Assembly: GCA_019059635.1 (NCBI GenBank)
Contig: JAGVRJ010000006.1
Coordinates: 682,001-746,000 of the forward strand
Length of the DNA: 64,000 nt
Direction of reading: 5' to 3'
From: Proales similis
Taxonomy: Eukaryota > Rotifera > Eurotatoria > Ploima > Proalidae
The notes beneath the pieces are model-generated. The model was not told the DNA's origin and did not search any database. It worked only from the letters and a program-made list of their open reading frames with translations. The position numbers and the translations under genes were made by a program. How positions within the stretch are numbered: the first letter of the stretch is position 1; every line of letters starts with the position of its first letter. Shown one piece after another: positions 1 through 13,801 of the stretch.

Positions 1-1657
1 CAATCTGGACTCAATTGAAAAAGCATGCATCTCATTGAAGCAGATATTTGAGTCAAGTTTGAGAAGCGTCTCTATTGATCACGCCGAATTTGTCAACAAT
101 CTCGTCGATTTGGGATCAAATGCACTCAGCTCAACGCTTCTTAATCTGAATGATTTAACTGATACCATAAATGCCAAGTGCGGCGAGTTGTCCGGAAGTT
201 GCCTTTACATCAAAGAACTTGCAAGCCAGACAAACGAGGCGGCCATTCAACTGAGAAAAATTCCCAGAAATCTGCCAGACGAAAAAGAGATGCAGACAGG
301 AGTTGGCATCGCGATTCCGGTCCAACTTGTACGAACTTGCCACGAGCTTGTAGAACGGTTCTACTTTTACGGAGCGACGATCGCCGATCTTAAGAGTAGC
401 ATCCAAAAGTGGTCTCCCGAAGCTGAAGAAAGTGTGACTGCAAATTTCGAAAGCTTGGTCTGCCTATCTTGCGAAAAATATTTCAAAGAAGATGATCGAT
501 CGCCGATGGAGCTTCTAAAATGGCTAATTCAAGAATTGAGAAGCTGCATAGAGACTCTCGCGACTGCTTGTGAAAACGGTGAATTTGAAAAGAAATTGAG
601 CGCCGAGGAAATCAATTCAGATCGGTTTAATGTCAATGCGCCAATTTTGAAAGCAGCAGAGAGTTTCAAGCAATTGATGCTCGACACAGAAACCGTTCAA
701 TTTAAGCTCGATCAGAAGGATGAGGAGCTTAAGGAGCTTCGCAAATTTCTAAAGCAGAAGACTGACGAGATGTCGGAACAAAAGCTTCGTGCTAGCCTGG
801 CAGAAAAGAAAGCCCAGACTTGTCAAAAAGAGTTTGAGCAAAGAATAGACGAGCTAGAGAAGAGGATAAAAGAGGAAGAAGAGAAGCTGAGCGCCCAGGA
901 GAGGAAGCATTCGGAAAGCATGGAGGCGATGCAATATGAGATCGACTCGTTGCAGGAAGAACGGCGCGAACTCAAAGAGAAAATACGCTCAGGCTTGAAG
1001 AAAAACTTGTTCGACAATTTGTCTCAATCGATTCCATCCGAAGCAGCTGTTGTGTCCTCCCCCGATACCCAGGCTTTGTTGAACGACCTTAAACTGGCTC
1101 GGGACGTTAATCGTCTTCTTAAAACTCAAATAGCTCAACTCAACAGTCAACTGGCCGATTCGAAACTTAGCCACTTGCCAACTTACGAACGCTCTCTGGG
1201 ATCGATAAATTCAGCCGATAGAAAGATGATGAGGAATAAAGCGCAGCATATCCATGAGGTATTTGCGATTTTGCCAACGGCTCAGATTGCATTAGGTCTA
1301 CTTGATTTTGTCAGGGACTACTCGAATGGCTTAAGGACTTTCAAATAGAGGAGCTAAAATCATCTAGGCCGAAGCATCAGACCAAGCACATCAAGGAAAT
1401 GATAAAGATGAAGGTAAGCAACTTATTGATCGCGCATGAATACAAACTAAGCAGAAACGTTTGACATTGTTCAGAGCCTTTGGAAAGATGTTGCGAGTTT
1501 AACTGGAGAACTGAAGAGAAATACCGGCAGTGAAGCAATGGGCCTAGAAAAGAGATTGCTAGTTGAAATCGAGCTTCCCGAAGCTGCAGGAGCCGATGTT
1601 CGACAGATCAATTTGCGCTCTTTGGATGAAATCAAGGATCTAGTTAAATTAATTTGA
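1..1657 (+). CDS. DCTN1: Dynactin subunit 1 (p150Glued), 3' part only
   Basis: Dynactin p150 links cytoplasmic dynein to cargo and microtubules. The reading frame is already open at base 2, so the 5' part (CAP-Gly and first coiled coil) lies outside the window. What is visible is the C-terminal region: a globular stretch, a long charged coiled coil (about 640-1000), a Ser-rich linker and the conserved tail. Three exons: 1-1258, 1315-1413 and 1475-1657, with introns of 56 and 61 bp. Splicing gives a tail containing HIHEGLLEWLKDFQ and ending in DEIKDLVKLI. Similarity to the dynein-associated region of animal DCTN1 (coiled coil plus the QISQL-like segment) supports the call. A stop appears in frame without splicing, so the first intron is required. 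Confidence 0.82.
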
Positions 1658-2274
1658 AGCGTGTTTGATTAAAATATTCTTATTCGTTCGTATTTAGTTT
1701 TAATCTACTATGAAGTATCTATCTTGTTTAAAGTGCCCTGAGCAGCCATAAATCTATTAAAAACTACAAGTCCATAAACAACAACAAGCGCCAAAGCGAT
1801 TTATTTTTATTAATAATTTACATTCTGTGTTGCATCCTTTGACTTTTGGCATTACTGTTTCAATTTGTCTTTTTCTACTCGATATTTATCAAAGCCCTTC
1901 ACCTACTTTCCTTCAAATTTCCCTACTCGTCTTAATAAAGCGTCTGAAAGAAATAATTTTGGAAAAACTGAGCCAAATCGATTGAATAAACTGAAGAAAT
2001 TAGACCACGGTAAGTTCGGAAAGCAAAGTAAATGGGAGCCACCAAGTGACTAATCATGTTTCAAATAGTTTGCGTTTATTATGAAAGCATATTATGCGAG
2101 TTTGCTTCGACTTAGGCTCATAGGGGTCCAGATTGAGTAGTTGTTTAAAATTAGATCGCTTTGCTTAACTAGTTTGCAGGGAAAGTTGTGTTTAATAGCT
2201 CATCCGTGAGTCGACGGGCTTTTGCATCTTAATTTTATATTTTCTCTCTCTTTCTAACAATTAGATCGGCGAGG
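1658..2274. other. Intergenic DCTN1-VPS13
   Basis: AT-rich sequence of about 0.6 kb between two genes on the same strand. It must hold the DCTN1 3' UTR and the VPS13 promoter. I see an AATAAA near 1934 that could end the upstream transcript and a CT-rich stretch (about 2240-2260) just before the VPS13 start. A 62-codon open stretch at 1865-2053 has no recognisable content and was not called. Confidence 0.5.
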
Positions 2275-5200
2275 ATGTTTGAAAGTCTCATCGCCTCTCT
2301 CTTAAACAAGTATCTGAGCCAATACATCGATGAAGTCGACTACAACAACTTGAAGCTTGGAATTTTCTCTGGTAAGTCTCTAGATCTAAAGCAGTTCACG
2401 TGCACTCAAATAGAGAATGCACATGTTGACTAGGCACACTCGAATTGCGAGATATCAAGATAAAGCCGAGCGCCCTGGTAAAATGCAACCCCTCAAGCAT
2501 GGAGTTGAAAATATTCTAACGATTTTTCCCAAGTATCAATTCGACTTGCCCATTCAAGTGAAAGCCGGCTCAATCGGAAAGCTTAAAATTGACATATCAT
2601 GGCGTCATATGATGAGCCAGCCAACAGTGCTGATACTCGAAGATCTCTTCGTTATTCTCGGCCCATTCAAAGAGCAAATTCACGACCCCAAAAAAATTGA
2701 AGAGCTTTTAAGTGCTCATAAGCAGAAACAGCTGCTTGAGGTTGAAAAAATTGACGAGCTTCAGTTCGAAGGTAACTTGACTTGATTCGATCGCCGCTGG
2801 AGTAGACAACGACAAGCTTATGGCAATTTTAGAAGAGGGAGCCAAAGATAAAGGCTTTGCCGAGCGTCTCCAGGACACTGTTATCAACAATATTCAAATA
2901 TATGTGCGAAATGTGCACATTCGATACGAAGACGATTACTCGATTGAGGGAAAAACAATCAGTGCCGGAATCTATTTGAAAGAGTTCCGAGCAGAAACAG
3001 TGGACGCTGATGGAAAGCCCAACTTTCTAAACGCCGAAGAACGCGTCATATTCAAAAAGGGCACCTTGGATGGCTTTAATCTGTATTGGAATTTCGATCA
3101 GTCGATAAAATCGTTAATTTCAAACGAAACCAAAGGGTCTAAATCGAATTGGAAGGTAAGCAACCAGTAAATTGAGTAGCAGCTAAACGACCGCTCTAGA
3201 TTCATTTCTCAAGGATCAATTAAAAGCCGCAATCGAAACAAAGACCATCAAAGACTATCCTTTCGATTTGTGTGAGTTGCAGTGCCCTCATCTATCTTAA
3301 AGTTCGGAATTTTATTAGCTTTTCATTCAAGTCATTGAGGATAACTTGAGCTTAGAGACAAGCCTCAAGCTTCGCCGCTCGATGCAACGTGAAGATCTAA
3401 ACGAGCCTAAAATTACATTTGATTCAAATCTCAAATCGATTGAATTTGTTTTTAGACGCAAACAAGTAACCGATTCATGATTTTTTTTGTTGATCTCATG
3501 GCCTGCAAATTTGTTTTTAGTACAAAAGTATTCTGCAAGTTGTAGACTACTATTCTTTGCTGAACACGCACAAGCGCTATGTCAAGTATAGGCCAGCCGA
3601 ACTCGCAACAGATAAGGCCCCTTCTCGTCTTTGGTGGAAATATGCTTTTAAAGCAACAGCAGAGACCCGATGGCGTTCTTATTCTAAGGACCGAATGCTA
3701 AGCCACTGGTAAAGGGATCTCTTTTGCTTTAATTAAGAGCCTCAGCTGAATACAGTGAAATTTGAAGGAGGAATTATCGGGACTACTTGCAAAAATACGA
3801 GAACAAACTCGTCAAGAACAAACAAGAAAAGCCGCTTAGCGATAAGGAAAAGGCTGACTTGCTATCACTGGAGAGAAAGCTCACGCTCGAAGCTATATTA
3901 GACGCCAGGCAACTTTGCAACCAAAAAATTCTCGTAATTGAAGTTCATGAAGATTTTTGTTTTTTTTTTCTTAAGCTTTGACTTTTATTTAGGGAGGACG
4001 CTCGCAAATCCGCGAGAAATTTCTTGAAGATAGTAAGCTTGATTCAATTCAATTCTTCGTTTCGGGCATATTTAACTGATTGAATGTTTCAGAAAAGGCA
4101 ACCATGGCTGACAGGCCCATGAATTATGTCGAGTTTAGAGCTCGGCTTCAGTTTGATTTGATTTGCGTTCGGCTGAAAATTTCGCACTATGACATACTGC
4201 AGATCGATTTCGAGAACATCTCCTCACTGTTTGAGTTGATGCCGATTCGAGACTCGATATTTTTCGGTCTGAAGACCCAGAGCGTAAACGTACTAGGCGC
4301 TTACTACAAAAACTCGTTGGGCAACGTTGACGATGAAACAGGCGACCTTGTTCCAATCGTTAAGTCGAGAAATTCACGCCAGTCAAAGTCCGGCCAGGAA
4401 GACTTTTTGTTCACATTTTCTTTTGAAACGAATCCACGAGACGTGGAAAATGTAGAATTCAGCATACGAACAAAATTCTCCTCGGTTGAAATATTCTATG
4501 AAAAGACGGCCATCACTGAGTTGTTGCGATTCTTTCGAACAGATCTGATCGATCTAGAAGAAGTCAGAAGCATAACAGACGTTTGGTCCAGAGCAGGCAT
4601 CATATACGCAGTCGAAAACCACAAGCAGTTTCACATAGATGCTCAACTATCTTCGCCCTTTTTCATAATTCCAGTGAAAGGCAGCAGTCAAGAGCCAGGC
4701 GAAGCGGTGGTGTTTTACTTGGGTCAGACCACTATTAAGAGTCAAGTTCAACAAAAGCTAAGCAACTATGCAGCCCAAAGCATTGAAGATCTGGAGCAGA
4801 ATTTCTATGACAAGTTGAGTTTAAACGTCACTGATGTTCAAGCTCTGCTCATTCCACAAGGAGTGGACTGGCATCACTATCTTAGAGAGCAGAACGACTT
4901 TCGCTATCACCTTCTCTATCCGGTCTCGACCCGAAACCTGATGTATTTATCTATAAATCCGAGTTACAAGAAACTGCCCAAACTTAAAATCGAAGCGTCA
5001 TGCTCATCGATCAGACTAAACTTTTCCAACCAGAAGATAATTCGACTCGACTGGTTTGCGAAGCATTTTCCTCTGCCCGATATGCCCAAGTCTTCCTCCA
5101 CCAATAACTTGTACACCAGTCAATTGAATGCGCCGAAAATCGAAACAAGCAGGCCCGTCAAAGCGCCGCTGAACCCTTCTCCGTCCCGAACTAGACAACC

Positions 5201-8200
5201 AAATGACGGCCAGTCAAGTCCAGCTGAGCCAGACCATCCTTGGAACGGTCCATTCATGCGAGCCAAAGAAATAAATGGAGACCCGACTCCGAATTACACG
5301 CAGATCCTTTTCGTGTTCGACATAAAGGATATTGAAATCGATCTCAAAGAATGCCGAGATTTGGCGGCTGCAAAGCCTAAAGACAACGATTATCTGAGCT
5401 TGTTGTTTGGGAACATTAAAGTCGACTTGGCAATCACCAAATACGGTTTAACAATGCGAGCAGGTCTGGGCAATCTAAAGCTGGTCGATCGTATTCATCC
5501 AAGCATTCATGGACAAGAGCAGACTGAGATAATGTCCAGTCAAACAGGCCTTAACGAAGAGCAGTTTATTCAATTTTATTATCGTCAAGTCGATCCGATG
5601 GCGCCCAATTTCAAAACTCTTTATGAGAGCACCAAAACTAGCGTGTTGTTCGAGTGTGAGAAAATTCAAGTAATTTGTCATCGCACGGCGATTATCTTCT
5701 TCATAAGCTACGTGAAAAACATTACTGATAACTTGAGTCAGTCAAGCGGCACGTTTGAAAATTCAGGGAAACCGGCTGCAGTCGATGAAAACAAAGAAGC
5801 AGATAAGAAAGCGATTGAAAATCAGGCGTCAGTCGCATCAACTTCTGATGTCATGGACTTTCGGCTGCAGGCCAAAATGAAAGAGTTTGTGTGGAACATG
5901 TTTGACACTGACTATTCGTTTGGATTTCTAAACTCTCGCGAGTTGAAAATTGATTTTAATCTTTCTGGTCGGCGCACATTCCTGAGCACCCAGCTGAACA
6001 CCATGTCAATACAGTACGATAATAGACAAGACACGAGTGATGAGCTCTACGACCAGTACCGGCAAATAGTTAGCTGCACTGCCGACACAGAGTCCGATTA
6101 CTTTTTTGACTTCAATCTGATAATGTTCGATCGGAAAGGCTTGAAAGAGAAGATTGACTTGGACGACGACTCGCTCGAGGATCGAATTAAGCTTCGAATA
6201 GGAACAATCAAGGTGATCGGCCTTCTTAAATTCGTCAACGAGTTACTTGAGTTTATTGAGCCGATCATTAATCCATTGCCCGATCTTACTGAACAAGTTA
6301 GAGAACAAGCGATCGAGGCGGTAAATAAAGTCAAGTCTGCTTATCAAGAGCAACAAGCAGTCAATACCAAGATGCATTTGAACATTTACATCGCGTCACC
6401 ACAGCTCGTGGTTCCGCAGAGCTCGCATTCTCTTTATGCATTTCTTATTGATCTCGGTGACCTGCATGTTCAAAATCGATTTTTGGACGGCCAAAATCTT
6501 ATTGACGAGATGAGCATTCAGCTCAATGACCTAGAGGTGAAGCGAGTTGTCTTCTCTGATAGCCAAGTCGACTTTCGCGAACAGGTTATTGAACCAATCA
6601 GTCTCAAGACGACTGTGAGGAGAGTGATTGGAAGTAATCATACTCGCATCCCGGATATTGAAATTCAGTCTATTCTCAACGACATGAGTTGCGTTTTAAG
6701 TCTTAGAAGTGCCAAGCTCATTTTTGCTATTCTGGCCGAAAATCTCAATGAAGGGTTAGCTGAAAAGGAATTGGCAGAAAAGCCAGCGGTAGTTCGCAAA
6801 AAATCTGGAAAACAAAAAGAGCAAAAAGAGGAAGAGAAAAATGCCGAAAGCGATCTATTGCGAAAGGAAGATGACAAGAGCCAAGAAAACGATCTAGGCG
6901 AAGAAGTGAGCATCAAGATTGGCATCAAACTGAACCAGGTTCGGCTGAGCATCGTTGAGCTCGAAAAAAGGAAAAAGGATCCAGCTCAAGAGTCGGAGGA
7001 CTCGTCCAAAGCGCTATTTTCGGCCAAACAAAACTACTTTAGCTTGTTGAAAATTAAAGAAGTCTGTGTTGACTACGAAAAGTTCAAGCGTGACGCTTGG
7101 AATGCCAAGTTCAAGATGCGAGCCCTCAAGCTGGACGATGTGCGCTCTGAGTCGAATCTGGCTGTGAAAAAAATGTTCGTACCTTTATCCAAAGAAAATT
7201 ACATAATTGAAGTAGATTATTGCTACGAGAATAAGTCTGCTTGGATGGATTTTAGCGTTGACCATCTACGAATCAATCTCTGCTTGCCCTATATTCTTAA
7301 GCTTTACGGAATGGCCATGGAGGCAGTGAATTCGAGTAATCCGCAGCAGAGTTCGAGCATAAAAAACAAGGTTTCCATAAAGAGACCATCTGGAGTTCCG
7401 GCGGCAAGCACTGTCCAAGAAGCTGAAAAAGGGCCGCAGAATGCTTTGGAGGTAAAAGGCCGGGTCAATGTTCCCGAGGTTATTCTCTTTGCTACGCCTG
7501 AAAAGGAGAATAGCAAAGTTCTTGTGCTGAATGCTGATCTTGGCATCATGTTCCGCTCCAAAGACCAGGAGACCGATCTTCAATTAGCCATAAAGCATCT
7601 TGATCTGCGCCTGGGCGAGCACGGAAATTACGAGAAACGAGGCATCCCTTTCCTTATTCCGTGCAAATTCTCCATTTCCATGAAACAAACTGATCCTTCT
7701 CTGCCAGCTCTATACAGTGCGCAAATACCGTCGCTTCACCTGAATATGACTCCCACGTTATACGAAGTTGTCATGGGAGTAATAAACACGATAAACAAAA
7801 GCGGAACCGAACAAGTCGAATTGGAACACAAGCGACTGCAGCTACTGGAGGCGGCTGAGCCATTTGTTAAGCATTCAATCGCCAAAGACGAATACCAAGG
7901 GCTTACTCGTCGACTTGGTGAAGAAGCTCAAAAAGCATTGGAAGGAAGCGACAGCGGCTCAACTCAACAAATAACCGTTACCCCCAAAACAACTACGAGA
8001 AAACTTCTAGAGGCACTTGACTTCAGCGTGAATGAGGCCTACGTTACGTTCTGTGAAGAGACAGGACCTGACATTCAGCAGCTGGCTATTGTAAAGCTTC
8101 AGCTCGATGGCAGAGTGGCCAACTGGACGAAAAATCTACACACAAAAGCGGTGGTGAAGCTAGAGGCTAGCTATTATAATGATCGTCTGAGTCTATGGGA

Positions 8201-11200
8201 ACCTCTTATTGAGAACATAATGCTTTGTGAAGACTCATATAGGCCGTGGATGTTCAGTCTCTGGTTCGCAATGGAGCCAGGAAGCATACTTCAGCCGCCT
8301 GCAAGCAACAAGGGCATCGACACTCTAACATTTCCTGTGGAGGACCTTGACTATGGCCAATTTCAGTTGCCTGAGGAGCAAGGCGATTCTGAAGTCGACA
8401 CTCAAGAAACAGCCCTTAATGACAGTGACGAAGAGCAAAATGTCAACGCGAGCTATGTCCTGGTCGAATCGCGCGATATTCTCAACTTGAACATAACTCC
8501 TAGCGCTTACAAGGTGATCATGTACCTTGCAAAGATAACCGCAGGCTCTGGAGACGAAGTGATTGAGAACGAAGAGAAACTGCCGCTTAAGTTGTTCAAT
8601 TTCATCGGTGAAAAGTGCCAGCTTTTGGTTCCTCGGGGCTCTTTTATCAAACCAGAGCATGCTTATCAGTTCGAATTGATGGAGATGGATCAACAAGACA
8701 ATTATCTGAATCAAAGGGCAAACAGTCACGCCAATGCACACAAAATAATTCTTAAATCGCAGCGCTCTCAGGTAGATGTCGCCCCGGACGAAGGGCACAA
8801 ATTTGCGCTTCAGCTGAAAGAGTTTGAAAAGTGCGAGCTATTCATGAAAAACGACGGTGCATTCCTTATTCAGCTCAAGAAGCGCGCCGATAGCTCTCTG
8901 GCTGACTCAATAGTCTACAATATGCTCTATCGAGTCAGAACAATGTACGGCCGAAAAAGGATTGTTTTCAGCTCTCCACTGCAAATCGAAAATTTGACCA
9001 AAGTCACTCTGCTAATTATGGTCGAGAGAACCGAACAAAATCAGTCATATGTGGATCGGCTGGAGCCACTTGAGACCTTTGAAGAAATAGACGGAACATC
9101 CAAGCGTTCGCTGTCCCTCCTATTTAAGCTAGAGCCGTCGAAAACCTTTTATGTTCCACTTTACGCTGCTTACAACTGTCGCATATATGCCACGCCCGAG
9201 AATCAAGAGTTTAGGAGCGATCAAATATTTGACATTCGTGGATACAATCTGAGGCTAGATGAGCATCGAGAGGTGAGATTCAAGCGAAAGCGAGTATCCG
9301 AAGAATCGATTCGAATTGAGACACGCGACTTTGAACTATTGCGGCAGCTTGATCTAAACGTGGCATCACATCGCAACGTCATGCCGTCCATGCACGCCAA
9401 CTACATCGTCCGGCTATTTCCTCCCGTGCAAATATTCAACTGCTTGCCAATGAGCATTCGAATAGATGTAGACGAGCATACTTCGTTTTCGACCGACATT
9501 AATCCTGGTGAGAATGTCAGTGTGCACATGCTACGCAGCCGATTGGATAACTGCCGAATTCACATTGTCGATTACTTGAACACTAGCTGGGTTGGCGTTT
9601 TCAGCCTGGCAACTTTCAAAGCCTCGCAACCACTGAGAGTGGAGATGACCGTTTCACCCATGGACCAGATGCAGGTTACCGGCAAGCACTTGGCCATCTA
9701 TTTGATCTTTAAAGAGCCGAACCACATCAGCTTTTTCTCGCCTTATTGGCTCATAAACAAAAGCGGAGTTCCGATTCGCATTCGCTCGTTGCATGACTCG
9801 CGCATATTCGATTTACAAGAAGAGTCGGCGATCATGTTCGACTTCAAAAAAGTCCGCAAGAACAACAAAGTGCGTATGAGTGTTTTGGGTGGCAAATGGT
9901 CTTCTGCGTTCAGTTTGGAGGCGGCTGGAACCACTGGCATGATAGAGTGTAGAGACGAATTCCGAACTTATAACGTAAGCTGGTCATTAGGATCATAATT
10001 CATTCAGTTGATCATTGAGCAATAAATGTCTAGTTCCTAACGCGGGTCACAATGAGCAACTCGTCAAGAGCCAAGCTAGTCACATTTGCTCCATTTTTGA
10101 CGATCGCTAATCATCTCGAGTTCGCCGTTAATGTTCACGAATGGCCAGAGAATCCGAAATCGCCCGACTCGACCAAAGTGGAGAGCATCAGTCAAACTGG
10201 AAAGCCGTGTCCGTTTTGGCCGCGATTGCCTAAAAACGACAAAACGTCCACATTCTTTGTTCGTGATGAGCAAGGCCTTGAGACTGAGCCTTTTCCGCTG
10301 GAAAATCCCGGAAGGTTAATTTTTCATTTTCTCATTTCATTCGTCTCTCTCTCTCCTAGTCTAAGTCTTCTCTTGCGCAAACAACTTTTCAGATTTGTGT
10401 TGATTGCCAAGAGACCATCCAGCAAAAGTACTCAACTCGACGAGGAGCACAAGCTCATTACAGTCCTGATAAGTGGAGGAAGTAAAAGCTCGGTAACAAT
10501 TTTATTCCGCCAGTATGAATACGGGGATTCGGTTGCCAAGTAAGCGTTTCAAGTGATCAAATATTGTAAAATGAATATTAATTGGACATATCTCTGAAGG
10601 TTTATGAATCTTTGCGATGATCTCAATTTCACTCTAAAGCAGACGGCGAGTGCTAGCGCTTGGAAGCTAGAACCAATGCACTCAATGTTTTTCGTGTGGC
10701 CCGAGCTATGCAAATCGACTCGCGAGCTCAAGTGGTCGGTTAACTCAATCGATTCATCGGCAGATGAAAGCCAGCTCTTCGAGCTTAATCGACTAAGCAA
10801 AAGTGGCACTAGCAAGTTTAGTGTAAAAATACGCCATTCTGAACATCATCAATCACACAATCACGAGTCAATGAACGAGAGCAATGACGATCGAAGGTTA
10901 TTGGGACCATCGGAGCCTGGTCAAATTGACGAGCTGGATATATTCTGCGTATCCTACATGGACGGAATGCAAAGAGTTATTGTATTCACGACGAATGGAG
11001 CTCTGGCGGAGATCGAGCGCCGAAAAGAGTCGTCAACCATGGAGGTTTTCTTCACTTTGCGAGGTATACAGGCGTCAGTGATCAATAATCTGAATCTGGA
11101 GATTGCGACTATTTCGATCACTGACAGCCGAGCCGAGTGGATCCTCGTCAAAACCAACGAAAAAAAACGATTCTCAAACGCTCATTCTGAATGGCTTGAC

Positions 11201-13714
11201 AAAGAGTTTGCGGCTTACCTTGGTCGGCTACAGACCAGTCTGCCAATTCAAAACACTGAAGTGGACACTGCTGAACCAACTGAAGGCGGTCTGGCTCCTA
11301 TAAAGGTCAACTTTGCCAACATGTCAATGAGTGAGCCAGAAAAAGGTTCGCTTAAGAGAATCTGGCAGCCGGGTTTATCTTTCCAGTACCGAACTTCGCC
11401 CAGTCTAATGAGTCTTAAGTGCACAATTCAAAACATTCAAGTGATCACTTCAACTAAACTGCTTTTCATGAGGATTTTGACTAAACTGTGCTTCTTATCT
11501 ATGTAGATTGACAATCAGTTGCCCGATGCATATTTCCCAATCTGCTTGTATCAGACGCCCTTTTTGTTCCAAGAGGTTGAGACTCCTTTTATGGTTCTGA
11601 GTCTTTTCACCGAACAGCAAGAAGTTCTTCAAATCTACCGGTTCGTTTTGGCCTTTCGCATTAAAATTTTCAACAAATTACTCAAAAGAACTTTTATTTC
11701 TGCAGCTACTTTGAATGCTCGTTTCAGGAGTTTTTCCTGAAAGCAGACAAAGGATTCATTCTGTCCTGGAAAGATTGGTATGATGCCGCACTTGCGACAG
11801 TCACTGACGAAGTCAAGGTGATTTCTCATTCTCATCCTTCACCTTCTGTTTAATAACCGTTTAAAATGCGTTTGTTCTCAATACAAACTCTTTAAGTTTG
11901 ACTCGGAAGAGGAAAATTATCATTTCAAAGACATTGTATTGATTGTCGATCAGGAGCGTGGCTTACTCGAAAAGATTGAGGCCGATTTGAAGATGACCAA
12001 GGAAATAATGGAATACGTGGATCAGAGCGGGGTAACTTTTGGCTGTCGTTTTCCATCCTGACAGGCTCCTTCAAATATTTTCTAGGGTCTGAAACAATCG
12101 GCTCACATTCGTTTCGAGGAGTTTTATCTTTCACCGATTGTGGTAGGACTAGAGTAGCAGATGGCGGGCATTTTTCAGACTAAGAATGCTTTCTAAAGGT
12201 GAACGTGAGCTTCAGTGTTAACGGAACTGCCCACACTGATGACAAAGAGCTCTCGATCGGCGCAATTGATTTCTTACTAAACTTTTTCCTCGAATCGATC
12301 GGTGCAACCATAACCGAGTTCACTGATGTCAAGTTCAAACTCAACAGCTTCGCCTTGTTGAATCAAACCAAAACCTGGTCCGATATTTACAACGACATAT
12401 TCGACCATTACAAATTTCAGATTTTGAATCAAGCCTATGTGCTTATTCTCGGACTGGACGTTCTTGGCAACCCGTTCGGGTTGGTCAGTGACTTCTCTGA
12501 GGGCATCACTGACCTGTTCTACGATCCCCTCATGGACTATTTGTCAAAATCTGATGACGCGTCTAAAATCGGATTAAAAATGACCCGAAAAGCCCGCTAC
12601 ACAATAAACAAAACTATAAGCAGTGCAGCTGGCTCTGGATCTCTCATAACCGGTTCAATTGGACGTGTAATGGCCAGCGTAACGCTTGACAACGTTTACA
12701 AAAAGGTAAATTTTCATTTTATTTGGTTGTTTGTCTTAGCGGCACTAGCTCCCATAAATTGTAGAAGAGGCAGTATAACTTGTCCAAATATGCCACTGCT
12801 TCTCTTCCCGATTCGCTTACGTTTGCTGGCAAAGACATAGCCGCCGGACTCATAAATGGAATCGTCGGCGTGGTCCGAAAGCCGATTGAAGGAAGTAGCA
12901 AAGGCCCACGGGGAGCATTAAAGGGAATGGGACAAGGTGCATTAGGCCTGTTTGTAAAACCAATAGGCTCTGTGTTTGACGGCGTGTCCATCTCGCTCGA
13001 TGGAATCAAGAGATTATCGCAATCAGGCTCAAGACCGATTGAGAACGTCCGTCCACCTCGATATCTCATCAGTGACATGCCCATTCAGCCTTATTCTGAG
13101 TACCAGGCAAACGGTTGCGAAATATTACGCGACCTGCAAATCGACGGCATGGCCCAGGATGAAATTTATTGGGCTCATATTGAGTTTAAAGGCAGGAAGC
13201 ACAAAGGCTTGCTATTCATCACCGATCTGTAGGTTTAAAAAAAAAACTCTTCTCTCGACTGTGGATTCTGAGCAACTTTTCTTGAAAGACATATTTATAA
13301 ACTTCGAAAAACTCGAACACAAATAATTAAAAAGTGGACTCTGATCGAGAAAAAGATACCAGTTCAGCATCTAACCGATTTGGATATTAAACTAGTGCAA
13401 GAGGCCGAAGCCAATTTAGATGCGACCAAGCAAAGGAAAAAGTCTACACATCCGTTCAATGAATTTCAATACGTACCTGCCGACTCGGAAGGAGCAACTC
13501 ATTATTTGGAGGTAAATTGAATTCTCTACATATTTGACGGTGCAAATCGTTAATGAACTAATTGGATTAAAAGGTTTCATGGATGCCTGCTCATGATCAC
13601 CAAATGCGAACAGCTGTTCTACTCACTTCGGATTTGGCCACATTACAATGGATCAAGGCAAAGCTTGAAATGGCTCGCAAATATCATAACGATCACGTGA
13701 CCGCTAACAAATGA
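2275..13714 (+). CDS. VPS13: VPS13 family bridge-like lipid transfer protein
   Basis: VPS13 proteins form long hydrophobic grooves that move phospholipids between membranes at contact sites. I resolve 21 exons totalling 10,239 nt (3,412 aa): 2275-2371, 2434-2477, 2534-2771, 2806-3155, 3214-3271, 3332-3465, 3521-3708, 3768-3933, 3993-4032, 4093-9974, 10034-10314, 10393-10539, 10600-11440, 11507-11640, 11706-11817, 11897-12031, 12086-12142, 12199-12705, 12765-13228, 13289-13511, 13574-13714. The N-terminal chorein region starts MFESLIASLLNKYL; further signatures are the WWKYA segment with its helical DYLQKYENKL, the IDNQLPDAYFP motif and the C-terminal GIVGVVRKPIEG segment. Length matches VPS13A/C (about 3,100-3,700 aa). 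I cannot assign the paralogue. Exon 10 alone is 5.9 kb; the intron at 2772-2805 is only 34 bp. The exact junction of exons 19/20 is the least certain. Confidence 0.93.
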
Positions 13715-13795
13715 ATTTTTTTTGTTTAAACCGCATTCGAGATGATAAACATCATGGTTAAAAATCGATTAAATTAGACTGTTGTTTGAAAAATG

Positions 13796-13801
13796 AATAA
13801 A
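13796..13801 (+). terminator. Poly(A) signal of VPS13
   Basis: AATAAA 82 bp after the VPS13 stop codon, at the spacing expected for a short animal 3' UTR. Confidence 0.6.

Noticed and set aside
1865-2053. 62-codon open stretch between DCTN1 and VPS13
   Set aside because: No homology, low-complexity Lys/Asn/Phe composition and no promoter or splice context.
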